The notes under the pieces were generated by a model. The model was given only the letters and a program-made list of their open reading frames with translations. It was not told the DNA's origin and made no database searches. 64,000 bases of DNA from Turritopsis dohrnii (taxonomy: Eukaryota; Cnidaria; Hydrozoa; Anthoathecata; Oceaniidae). Positions 22,440 through 33,900 of the stretch are shown here, piece by piece (positions within the stretch are counted from its first letter, which is position 1; each line of letters starts with the position of its first letter). Location of the stretch: positions 310,001 to 374,000 of the forward strand of contig BQMF02000301.1 of assembly GCA_027922465.2 (NCBI GenBank). The letters are read 5' to 3'. Position numbers and translations under genes: made by a program.

Positions 22440-25400
22440 TCAACTTCTCAAAGCTTCCAGCCTCGCTTGCATTTCGTCAACGTCTTCAGAATCGTCAGCC
22501 GCTTCTGCACCAGCAGGTTCCTTGAAAAGAAACGAAAATAATATTTGGTGAACAGATACTATAGATTGGTTAGGAACGTTTTTTCACAGCGAAAACGTGT
22601 GAGTGTTTTTACAGTGTCTGCAGTCGAATCCGCACTATTCATTTCCCTCAATCTCCCCCTTTTCTTCAAATTTTTTTTTTTTTATTATTTGTAGAGGGTT
22701 TTTTCTATAATTTCGTAACATTCCAAGCCAACAGACACAACGAAAATCTTCAGTCAAGACAAATAAGATCAAAACCAAGATCCAAAAAAAGTTGCCAAAA
22801 ATGCAAAATTACAAGGCAACTACAATACCCAGGAATGTTTTTGGAATTACAAAATTTCTAAACTTTTTAAGGTCCGACAAACATCCTGTCTTAAGAAGCG
22901 CTAATTAAAACTTTCCCTTGGAGCGATTATTCGAGAAAATTCAGAGAAGCTCCAGCATTAAAAAAAGGTGGCGTTTATTCGAAATAGGGAACAAAAAGGA
23001 GCATTTATAGTAAACTATAAAAGTTATACCTCCAAACCACCAACAGCAACTGGACCAGCTTGCCCTAAAACACCTGCAAATAAAAAAAAGTATAAAGGTT
23101 CACGGGAAGATAATGTCTGCAGTTGTATGAATAATAGATACAGTACGGTTTCTTACCACTTGTCACTTCAAACAAGATTTTGTCGACTTCTTCTTGTGCT
23201 GCTTCTTCAAGTTCATCCTGATCCTCCATACTCTCGAACGTATCCTCAAGCATCTCCTCCATTATGCCAGCCTAAAATTGAAATATTGACATAAAAACTC
23301 TGTGTTTCCTTATAAACAAAAAGCATTGCTTACCTTAAGGAAAGAAATTGTTTGCGGAAGAAATTTTTGGGAAATATATTTTTGGGGATAAATGACCAAA
23401 AAATACCATATTTTGCGGAATTTATTTTAGCGGATTTCGGTCAAATCCGCAAAAATGAATAAATATTGGCCATCCACAAAAATACATTCCGCAAAATTTT
23501 CGAAATTTTTGATGTTTTATTTTTTTTTTATATTTTAACTGATGAAAAATATATATTCTTCCATAAATCTGTTCTTTCCAACTAAAGTTTATATATACCC
23601 AGGTACTAGATTACTTTCGATTTTACTAAGTTTCTTTCATCGGTAAAAATTAATTCCGCAAAATCTCTTTTGAGGTCGTCATCCGCAAAAATTTCTTCCA
23701 CAAAATATGGTATTTTTTGGTCATTTATCCGCAAAAATATATTTCCCAAAAATTTCTTCCGCAAACAATTTCTTTCTTTAAGTTACTACTTTGACTTTAG
23801 TTGGTCAGTACATACCAAGTTGGTCGGTACATACCAAGTTGAGCTTGCAACGAAGCTTACATACCTTAGTCATTTCTTTTGACATCTGCATCATCACTTC
23901 CTGGATCTCAGGAATTTTAACAAGTGCTTGCATTCCTTTCATCACTTCTGTACTTTTTTGTAACGTTTGTGCCAACCTCAAAGTAGCTAAAAACAACCTC
24001 AAAGTAGCTAAAAACAACCTCAAAGTAGCTAAAAACAACCTCAAAGTAGAGAAAAAAAACTGGGATAAAGAAGAAAATTAAAGATCATTAAAGATCATAT
24101 TTTTACCTAATTGATTTTTCATTTGCAAATCAACAGAATTCAACTGAGCTTTGGCAGAATACAGCTTATTAACAGCTTTCCGTGATTGGATAATTTCTTT
24201 GGCTAATATATAACAAACGTCTTTTTGTCCTTTCTTGGCAGCATCTTTTATAGAACGTTGTACCCCAGCTTCCTTCGTTTTGATACCTTTAAACAAGAAA
24301 TGATTACTTCTTAAAAAATGTATCAAACAAGTAACTTTTTTAATCAACGTTTACTGACCACGTATTTCTCTGTCCAGTTTACGACCTTCTTTTCTTAGGT
24401 TAGAAGACCATTCGCGAACCTGTAAAAACAGTGAAGACAAAATTCTATAGAACAAACACCTATGTGGTGATAGGCCGTGTCTCGAAATGCACCGCTGTTG
24501 ATTATTGGCCGATTTAATAGAGAAGGTGGATGAAATTTGAAGTGTAAACACGGATTAGTCAACACAATAAGATAGTAAAATTTTTCTTTGACAGAAGTTC
24601 ACGAAAATTGTGCTGTGGTAGTCAGTTGTTTTTCTACATGACAAAAGTTTACATAATTGAAAGACTTTTTTATATTTCCGCATTAACAAAAGAATTTGCA
24701 AGGACGAAAGACTGTTCTCAGAACAAACAGAAAAATTAGAACTCATTAAAAGCCCTTGAAAGGGGAACAAACAGAAAAATTAGAACTCATTAATAGCCCT
24801 TGAACGGGGCACACGTGTAGATTGAGTTTCGCTTCCGAAACAGCTGTAGGTAAACATGAAATAAGAAAATAGGGGCAGATGTAGAAAGCATTATTATAGT
24901 GCCTAAAAACACAAATACTTGCAGTTTGAAAGGTCTGTGTGAATTTCATAGATCCACTGTTTAGATAGAGCCTTAAATCACATACTTAGCCGTGAGTCTC
25001 TAGAGGGTATAGTCAACTTATTTTTCAAAGTTTGTGTTTAACAAATTTATAGTCAAGTCTGGTAAAAAATCTGCATGATTGATTAGTACTAAAAAATACG
25101 CACTGAACAAAATTCGTTTGTGGATGAGTGTAGTCATGTCTTTGGTATACTAAATTTGAAGTTGATTCTCAGTAGGAGTTCTGCAAAATAAGATATATAC
25201 GTTGACATTGTGAAGAAAAAGAAACAGAGTTAGAATGATTTTAAAGGTGTTTGAAATCGTGGAAAACCCTAGAATTGCGAGGCTTCTGGGGACATCGAAT
25301 TTATTTCTAAAAGATTTATACTCAGATTTTTTGTACATACAGATTTTTTACCTGCTGATGGGTTGACTACTGTAGTTTTTATAAGTTTCGCATTTGGTTT

Positions 25401-28400
25401 AATTGACAGTGCAGTATTGATGTGGTTCATATTTTGCGGATATGTTTTTTTTCCATCCAAAGTTTAGGAGGGCTGTCCAAAAGTTAGGACAATTGACATT
25501 TATAATGCTAGATTTAACAAACAAACACGAGTATATAGTTTTCATTATTTCAGTCTTGTCAATGCAAAAAATTGATCGCACGCGCAAAACGGTTATTTCA
25601 TAGTTCAGGCGTGCGACTCTCAAACTTGTCATTATGAGGCGCGCGATGGCGCTAACGCTCACTATAACGTTCCTTGAGTTAGTTAAGACGCGCTTTTAAT
25701 GGCACGCGTAAATACTCATATAAACATGCTCAACGTTCGTATATGAGCATAATAAGTGATTATTTGTTGTTGCTAGGGAGAACGACCACCGTTGCTAAGG
25801 TAATTTTGAAATTTCCTTCGCTATACGAATTCCTTTGTTCACCTAACGAAAGAATATGAAAACATACAAGGTACCAGTAGCACTCGTTTTCGTGTTATTC
25901 AATGAAATTAAAAAGCATCTTAGTTTCCAGCTCCCTTTAAAATATGATTTATCTTGACTTAAGACCGTGTCTACTCAATAATTGCAGACACAATGTTCCC
26001 CAGTGAAAATGTTTCTGATTGGTCAATATTTCTGTACTCGTCAGCGAATTTCACCGGAGTAGACTTGCTCGATATGAAAAAGTGAAGAAAATTTGAGTGC
26101 CGCGCTTTGTGGACACCGTCTTGAGAACGGTTACTACGTTGAGCAAAATAGAGTAAATTCTTCAATCGCAGGATATTTACAAAATTGTTTAAGATATGAA
26201 AAGACTTTCATTCAATCCAAAAAGATTAATTTTTGTGCGTGCAAGTTACGTGATTTAGGCGTGCGATTTATATAATAAAATCGCACGCCCAAGTACAATT
26301 CAAGCGTGTGCCGGCACGTGCGCGTGCAATCGCACGCCATAAAATGACAAGACTGTTTCAGTGCAGTTAGGTCCACTAGACCAAAACTTGCAATAAAAAG
26401 CTTTTCATATTGCTTCATGACAGCCATATGACAAAGTGTATTCACAACTTTTTCTTCTGATTTGAGAATACAAGATTGAGAAATGTTGTAAAATCGTGAA
26501 AGTAGTAATTATCAATCTGATTTAATTTGTAACCTAGGACTCCTTACTTTGTACATTCTGGTTGATATAAATTATCAAGAACAATATGAAAATACAAGAA
26601 TATGTAAATAGAATTTGTTGAGATACAGATGAAGTAAGTTCATCCTAAAATGAAAGGCATAAAAGGTCGAAGCACAAAAACTTGCGAGCAAATTCTCGTC
26701 ACTTTCGCAACATTTTATGTATGCAACGTTTTGCTTTTTTAGGATTTGCGACTTAATGTGCTGGCAACTTTTAAATATTTTCACAAATAATATTTCTTGG
26801 ATTTGCAGCTATTTTTTCATTTCCAGAAAAGTGAGCCCTTAAGAATTACCCCTGTAGAAGTCAGTGAATGCAGAAGAAAGAGGATGCTTTATTATACAAT
26901 GGTAACCATATTTACGGATAAAAAATAACTAGTAACCCGGGTAAAAATTTTTACCAAATTTAACTTTGAAAAGGATCTGTCAAACTGGGTGCAAACCCCG
27001 TGACGAAAATTTTAATTAAGGAATCGCGACTCGAAAGTGTACTCATGAAAATCTGACCCAAAAAATGTATGGGATCATTTCGCTACGATCAACCGTTAGA
27101 GAGATATTGCCAATCAAAGATTTTGATAACGTCATAGCCGCAGTATATACCAAATAAAATTTAGGCCCAAATGTTGGGTCACCCCATCACCTGTATCGCC
27201 GACCCCCAAAAACGTCATTTATCCCCATTGGTTTTCGAGATATTTTCGTCAAATAAATAAAGTTTTTGTACATCAATCACAGTGGGGGAGGACACTTCTT
27301 ACTGAGTATTGAAATATAGGCCATTACGATTTTCACGGCCCATTATTCTTCAAGTGTTGCTGCTAATTGCTCTCTATTGCTCTGTTTCATAAAACATTTT
27401 ATTCAGTTATACGTGGTGAACTTGGCAAGAGTGCATGTCTATTTTCGTGACAAGAATCTTTGTTTACATTTTGATGTCCATAATAATGAAGGCTGTCCAT
27501 AATTTGGCACATAGACGGTAAGCATTGGCGTAACTCAGGGGTTACATATAATAACGATTCGTTCGTTTGAATTATTCATTCTGAATGCTTCCCGAAAATT
27601 AATTATTGTGATATTTATTGTTATGTTAATAATATCAATAATCATTTTGTCCATACCCCACACGATAGTGCAAGTCGATTTTACAATTTTTTGTTTTCTT
27701 CTTTCTTCATTTTCTGAAGAACTAAGCCGAAAGGGTAAAAATGCTGCGATAAAAGTTTTGTTTTTAGATAAATTTTCACTAGAGTGCCTGCTCCCCTTAC
27801 CGCTATGTGCCGCTTGCCGCTAACTTTGAGTTTAATGGTTTATTTCCTTCATTTAAAGACAACAAATCAAAACAAACTAATTATTATCTAAAAGTATATT
27901 CATTCAGCCATCGTTATGGAAAGTTTCAAAGTGAATTGCCAAATACTTACTGATTAATAGAGTAAAATCTAACACCGGGTCGCGATCATTGTGAAAATAA
28001 TATTAAAAATGGCTTCCTCGAAAAATAAATGCTTCAAAATTCAGTGTCAGAAATAACAGAGCATATCAATTCCTTGTTATTCCTCTGCTGTCTTGAATGC
28101 TACCAACATCTGAGATTTTATCCACACAAACAGTTTTCTTGTATATATCGTATACGCGAGCAAATCATCTAAAATTTACAGCAAGGTAATTCTGTAACCA
28201 CGTGTCCTTTCTCCGCTATAGCAACAAAATTTGTTCTTGTTAGCACTGATTTCAGCTTGATTATTCAATCAGTTAAAAATTTTTTTGCAGACATTCAATT
28301 AGCATGAAATCCCACGTTGATAATATCACCCATAGATTTATCGTTCAAGAAAACGTGAAACTTGTTTCGTTCACCCAAAGGACCAACTGTCATTAAAAAT

Positions 28401-30430
28401 TTTTTATTGCGTTAACGCTTTTTAGCAATTGCAACTGCGTTGAATTCTATAGGATCATTCTAGCGTGTATCCTCCGCATGTTGAAACTCTCCACCACAAG
28501 TATAGAAACAATTGATTTCATATGTTGCGAGTGTAAAAAATAATTCAATACGTGTTGATAATTACATTGGCCGTTCATGCTTTTAACAAATTAACGATGT
28601 CTGTGTTTACTGTATAATTACTCTAGGCTCACAATAGGGCAATTCCCATCACGTGTCTAGATTTTTGCGATCAAAAGTTGACTTGTCGAGACGGCACTAT
28701 TGTTTTCTAAAAAAACTTCGCTCATAAAAATATGGCTGCCTTCGATTTATAAACAGTAAAGGCATGCATTTTTATTAAGCCTGTGGTTGTCTTATATCTG
28801 CAGAAGCCAAGGAGGAAAGCACTTAAATTGAGAGAAAAGGGATTAAACTGTTATTATGAACACTAAATTCCATAAAATTTTGTTATTTGCATCACTTTTA
28901 ATGAAAGTGAAATTAGTTAGCGGAAAGAGGAACAAGTTAGCGGAAAGAGGAACATCACCCCGATGATGTTTACAATTACAGTGTTTGTTATCAATCTTAT
29001 TCTCCTTGTTTGTTCTTGTTGATTTAGTATCTAGAATGACCAATTGTGGTGCTAAATCCATTTAACTGTGTTTTTACGTTTGCATTGACGAATTTTGCAA
29101 CATTATAATTAAAGTTAGCGGTAAGGGGAGCAGGCACTCTACCCCTAAAATAAAAAAAAATTAACGTGTCAAATTTTCCCTAGAGCTATGTTTCTATGTG
29201 GTTGCTATGGTAGATCGTCATCATTCAATCAGATGTATTCAAATAGGAGAGTAAAACAATATTATTGAGGCAATTCTTTATACCGTCAATCGTCCTAACT
29301 TCGGACATCTTTCCAAACTTCGGACACGCTAAATAAACAGACCTGTCTGGTAAATGAAATGTACATAACCAATCAAACCAAGTCACAATAAATACTAAAA
29401 TATTAGATAAAGCTGATAAAATTATGTGTTCAAACGCAATAAAGTCAGCGTGAAGCGTAAATATAAGCGTGTAGAAAATAAGTGATTTGAAAATAACGAT
29501 AAACGTCATCCTCAAGGGATTGCAATAGCAATCCTGTCAAACAACTTAAAATAGTATTATAGCAGACGGTTTCTACTTGTATTAACTTTTGAAATAACTA
29601 TATATTGAATCTTTTCTATGTAACTGAATGAGAACCAGGTAACCAGAGAACCAAGCGAAAAACCAGAGAACATTTAGCGAAATGTTTTGTTTATATACAT
29701 TTTTTTTTCGACTTTTTTCTTTGATACTAATCAATTGCGTATGATGATTTTACAATACTCCTGCGTATGTTTGTATAATACTCTTCTCTACGTAATGAGC
29801 ACCTCCGTGTGTTTGTATTTATGTCCGTGGTGGACAATTATCCATAGTGGATATTCGCCTTTAAACGCACAGTGTAATTATAAATCACGTTCGTCTCAAG
29901 GGTACAGTCAACTAATTTAAGTGTTTCATTTTTGTTAAGTTTAGTTGTGACAAGTTTAAGATGTATAGTTTAATTCACAGTGCAGTATAGACTTTTACTG
30001 ATGTGGTTTGTATTTTGCGGATATGTTTTTTTTATGTCCGAAGTTTGGAAGGATGTCCGAAGTTAGGACGATAGACGGTAACAAATCGCGATTATTTTAG
30101 CAACAGAGTGAAAATGCAAAACAAATTACAGAGGAAGAAAGATATTTTTCAGGAAAGCAAAGATCTCTTTTGCTGTTGACGCTCAGCAAAACATCAACTC
30201 CTAAATATGTATGTATTTAAATTATATGTTTAGTATAGTTTAGCTTATTATTGACTGCACAAAAATACTTCTACCTTACTACCGAGTAAAAATGGAACGA
30301 TTTCATACCGTTTCATTTTTACAGATGATGATGTACGGATGTACGGAATTGAAGATAAACGATGGTACCATAAAAACAAATGTACCTGCTCTTTTGGATC
30401 TTTTTGAGGAGTTTTACCAAAAAGTCCCAT
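22440..30430 (-). CDS. CHMP3: Charged multivesicular body protein 3 (VPS24)
   Basis: Seven coding exons on the minus strand: 30430..30386, 24419..24359, 24286..24107, 23986..23865, 23271..23157, 23073..23030 and 22520..22440, about 215 aa (human about 222). It starts MGLFGKTPQKDPKEQ, as in CHMP3, and continues with SIKDAAKKGQKDVC, SRKAVNKLY, LQKSTEVMKGMQALVKIPEI and EEMLEDTFESM. It ends in a MIT-interacting motif, DEMQARLEALRS. CHMP3 is an ESCRT-III subunit that co-polymerises with CHMP2/CHMP4 on endosomal and other membranes and is disassembled by VPS4; basic N-terminal helices and an acidic C-terminal regulatory tail are both visible. The first intron is about 6 kb and packed with MITEs. 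The acceptor of exon 4 is multiplied by a 21 bp tandem repeat. The 5' end faces ALDH18A1. Confidence 0.93.
23341..23775. mobile_element. Fold-back MITE with near-identical arms in CHMP3 intron
   Basis: The left arm AAAGAAATTGTTTGCGGAAG continues for about 75 bp and matches the reverse complement of the right arm with roughly one mismatch. The interior repeats CCGCAAAA words. The likely target duplication is TTAAG-like but not exact. The transcript would form a long hairpin. High arm identity suggests recent insertion. Confidence 0.8.
23973..24056. repeat. 21 bp tandem repeat spanning the CHMP3 exon-4 acceptor
   Basis: Three exact units CAACCTCAAAGTAGCTAAAAA at 23973-23993, 23994-24014 and 24015-24035, plus a diverged fourth to 24056. 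On the minus strand each unit reads TTTTTAG|CTACTTTGAGGTTG, so each contains a splice acceptor and the first codons of the exon. The first acceptor is the one matching CHMP3 length. The upstream acceptors would add 7 or 14 residues in frame with no stop. Confidence 0.85.
24725..24815. repeat. 45 bp tandem duplication
   Basis: GAACAAACAGAAAAATTAGA with the following CTCATTAA-AGCCCTTGAA-GGG occurs twice head to tail in CHMP3 intron 1. Confidence 0.6.
24990..25500. mobile_element. Diverged copy of the 29281-30080 element
   Basis: The right half (CACAGTGCAGTA-like word, TTTTGCGGATATGTTTTTTT, TCCAAAAGTTAGGAC) and the inner GGGTATAGTCAACT match the right half of 29281-30080 in order and orientation. 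The left terminus is not recognisable. It is an old, truncated copy. Confidence 0.6.
25551..26355. mobile_element. 805 bp MITE, CAGTCTTGTCA ends
   Basis: The ends CAGTCTTGTCA and TGACAAGACTG are exact inverted repeats. Just inside both ends are GC-rich GCGTGCGAT / ATCGCACGC words repeated several times. It lies in CHMP3 intron 1. No clean target duplication beyond TTT could be seen. No transposase. Confidence 0.75.
27780..29141. mobile_element. 1.36 kb element, TAGAGTGCCTGCTCCCCTTA ends
   Basis: The left end TAGAGTGCCTGCTCCCCTTA and the reverse complement of the right end are identical for about 26 bp (through CCGCTA). An internal tandem of GTTAGCGGAAAGAGGAACA occurs at about 28914-28953. 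No transposase-like frame is present, so it is non-autonomous. It is one of several elements in CHMP3 intron 1. Confidence 0.75.
29281..30080. mobile_element. 800 bp MITE, TACCGTC..CGTCCTAACTTCGGAC ends
   Basis: The left end carries CGTCCTAACTTCGGACATCT then TTCCAAACTTCGGACA; the same two phrases occur inverted at the right end. Ends read TACCGTC and GACGGTA, so TA may be the duplicated target. A diverged copy is at 24990-25500. Confidence 0.75.
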
Positions 30431-30912
30431 ATCTATAAAAAAATTTCAGCCCTTCACTTCTTCATTAGCCATTTTTTATTAGTATTTTTAGTGACGTAAT
30501 ACTTATTCTGTAGAATACTATTTCACGTGCTTACAGGTCTTTTTGCGGGTGATCGATACAGAAAAACAACATTTACACGTGTTAGCAACTAATGATGAAA
30601 TTAATAACAGTCTTTCGTTGGTGCCTCGTTAACTTGGAGATTAATCAGTATTGTCTGTTGTGTTTATTCAGTCATTTTGTGTCTTATTTACAATACGTAC
30701 GTTGCAAAATATCTGCATTCAGCTGAAACATTATAAGGGATTAATATAGTAGTGTGGTAACTGTTTAAAATTTTATTTAATTTAACTTCATGATTTGCTT
30801 TTGTTAAATAATTTTGATTAGTTTGCTATTGTGTTACTTGTGTTGAGTCGTTTTGTTTTTAATTTACTTCAAATGAAGCAAAATAAAGAATGAATGAATT
30901 AATAATTCCTTT
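30431..30912. promoter_or_regulatory. Shared promoter region CHMP3 / ALDH18A1
   Basis: The start codons of CHMP3 (minus, 30430) and ALDH18A1 (plus, 30913) face away from each other across about 482 bp. Both core promoters and 5' UTRs must lie here unless there are distant non-coding first exons. A TGACGTAA word at 30492-30499 resembles an ATF/CREB half-palindrome. No TATA box could be assigned. Confidence 0.5.
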
Positions 30913-33900
30913 ATGTTAGAAAGAAATATGTATGTTTCTAGTAAAATGCAGTCTTTGCATCGAATATTCACCAAACGCTGTGAAGTTTGGAAAGTATGTA
31001 TTCAGCCAAGAAGAACCTTGACAACTACAACAAACCTGAAAAATCAATCTGGTCCACCTCTTACAACTCGCAATCCTTCACCCATTCTGTTTCGTAGTCA
31101 ATTGGCTGATGCTAAACGTATTGTAGTGAAACTAGGATCAGCTGTTATTACAAGGGATGATGAATATGGTGTTGCACTTGGAAGACTGGCATCTATTGTA
31201 GAACAAGTATATATAGATATTAATGTTTTTATGATGTTTTTTATGACTTTTTATGACTCTTAAGACAACCAAAGTTTGTGCACATATATTAAAATTTCAT
31301 AGATATCAGAATTGCAAAATGCTGGCAAGCAAATGATGGTAGTAACAAGTGGAGCAGTAGCTTTTGGTCGTCAAAAGTTACGCGATGAGTTATCAATGCA
31401 ACAAACAATGCGAGATTCATTGAAGCTTAATGCAAAAAACTTTGTGAGTGAAAGTTACTTTTTCCTTTTGAAAATACTGAAAAGAGACTTGTTAAACTTG
31501 TCTACCCTGTATACTTGAAAATATCATTTTAGATGCAGGCATATGTAATATGTTAAAAATATATATGAGACCATGTGCATAACAGATAGCAAACACTATT
31601 AAAGATGGAGAAACAAGACATTTTAGTTCTGGATCAAAGTGAGGAAACATTGGTTTCTCTGTACAGTATATCTGCCACATACGATTCAGCAATTTTTGTA
31701 TATTTTGTATACAACTTCCATTTTCGTCCCAAAATATGAATATGTGGATTAATACGTAGGGAAAAAGTTTTTATCTTCAATGACTTTACCTGCTACTTGT
31801 CTTACACTAATGAATTATTTGCAATTTGGTTTTCTGCATTAGCCTTCATTACAATATCTCTGTAAAAGTAGGTTTACAGCAAATGATCCCATAAACATTT
31901 TTGGTTTCCAATTTTGCAAATGGTTATTGTAAACTATTTTGTAACTTTGCATAGGAAGAAATATAAAATAATGTTATACGTACATTTGCTATGTATCTAA
32001 GTCAGTTTTCAAGAGTGCATTATAAACAACTTCAGACTGACTGAAATTTTACCTCCTAAAGAGATAGAAGTCTAACAATTTTTAGAACTCTATTTCATTT
32101 TTATGTACTAACAATATATGAGTTTAAATATCTTTTGATTTTTAAATGTGTGTTTTTTGTTTTCGGTTCTTTTTCAGAATTTTGAAACTAAATTGTTATT
32201 CCTTTAATATCAAGAATTCTAAGACTAACTATTTTCTCCTCCAACCATCATTGAATTACATCACTGCAGTGTACTGTGCAAGTTGATGAAGTTTAAAACA
32301 AAACCTTGTTTGGATAAGTCAAACAACTATTTTATTCTGTGAGTTACATGAAACATGAGTGAAATATTGTGTGTACCGAGTTCTGTCAATTTCACCCTAT
32401 AATTGAGACCATAGGGATTATTTTATCCTTATCACCGATTCTCATTCTTTCTGTTTTCTAACCACCAGAATGACAGATATTTAAGCAGTCTGCTAATAAC
32501 ATATAGATGTTGTAGAGAAAACAATCTCTAATCTTTCCTTTAAATTAAGGTTAAAATTGGCAGCTGCTATTTTAATTTGTTTTGAATTAAAGAAGTGTAC
32601 CATATCGGAATTCAACCTCACAACAGCCAAGTCAGTCATAATTTAATATTCGTTCATTTCTTAACAATAATTCCAGGTATTTAAAAATAAGCCCTGTTGC
32701 ATTTTATGGGCCACCTTGTGGTTTTCAAAATATCAGATAGGTACATACTTTTAAGATATTGCTATTAATATCTTAAATCATAATCCTCATCTTGTTGTCC
32801 TAAAGTTAAATCTCATATTTCAATAAATCGTTCCTGAAATAATCCATGTGAATGGAAGTTATCAATCTTCACGAATGTATTTATATCATTCATTCTTCTT
32901 GATTGTTGCTTCAAAAATATTTATTAGTTGGTTATTATAATTTTTCGTTTTTAGGACTATATCGATTCTCGGGCGTGTGCTGCAGTTGGACAAGGTGGAC
33001 TTCTTTCACTTTATGAAGAAATGTTTCATCAGTATAGTTTAACAGTTGCACAGGTAAAAAAAATCAGTCAATTTTCTCTCATTTTTGATCAATATGTACT
33101 GGTCCATTTTCAAAATTAATTGCATTCAATAATGGCTTAAGATATTGAAATAGTTAGACTTTTTAGGGAAATTATTATATGGTTCAATGAATCCAACTTT
33201 TTATCTGTAACATTCTTGTTTTTTCATAAAAAAGGACAACTTTATCCAAGGGAGATTTTTTTTTTTTTTTTTTTTTTGAATTTTATTTTAACGAGGCCGG
33301 AGGGAACTGGCAGTGATATCCACTGATGTGGACCTCCACCAGGAATGTATACCTCAGATTTTAGAGCAGAGAACTTGCACATACTAGACTGATAGGTGAT
33401 TGTGGTTTTATTTATGTTATTTGAGGCACTTGTTCATTACATCACATCATGCACATATATTATATATCATTATACCTTTCGTTGCATATGTTGCTTTTCG
33501 TATCACATTAGCGTTCTACAGTGCCAGGATTTGAACCACTACCAACTATCACCCTTGTATTACAAGCCAACCGTCTTACCAAGTGAGCTATACACCCCTT
33601 CATCAAAACTATACAAGGAACACAATAGAACAATAGAACAAGACAATAGAACAAAACAACACAGTAAAAGTATATAAAAATGATTTAACGAAAATATGAA
33701 CAAACAAAATTCAAAAGCATAAAGAATATAAATCAGAACAACAAAATTTGGCCACCGAAATTTAGGTAGTTCATGTCATGAAGTAGAGAAAGATTATTTC
33801 ACATAAATTGACTAATATTAACTACAGTTTTATTAGCTGTGCTAATAAATTTCAAGATAAATGTGTTTCAACTAGGTTATCATAACTTGTTGTTCACAAA

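Noticed and set aside
23973..24056. CRISPR-like or minisatellite array
   Set aside because: Units are contiguous without spacers and lie across a splice acceptor in an animal gene, so it is a local tandem duplication.
33522..33598. Genuine tRNA gene on the minus strand
   Set aside because: A and B boxes are present but the acceptor and D-arm pairing is poor and the sequence continues into a body with an A-rich tail, so it is a SINE head.
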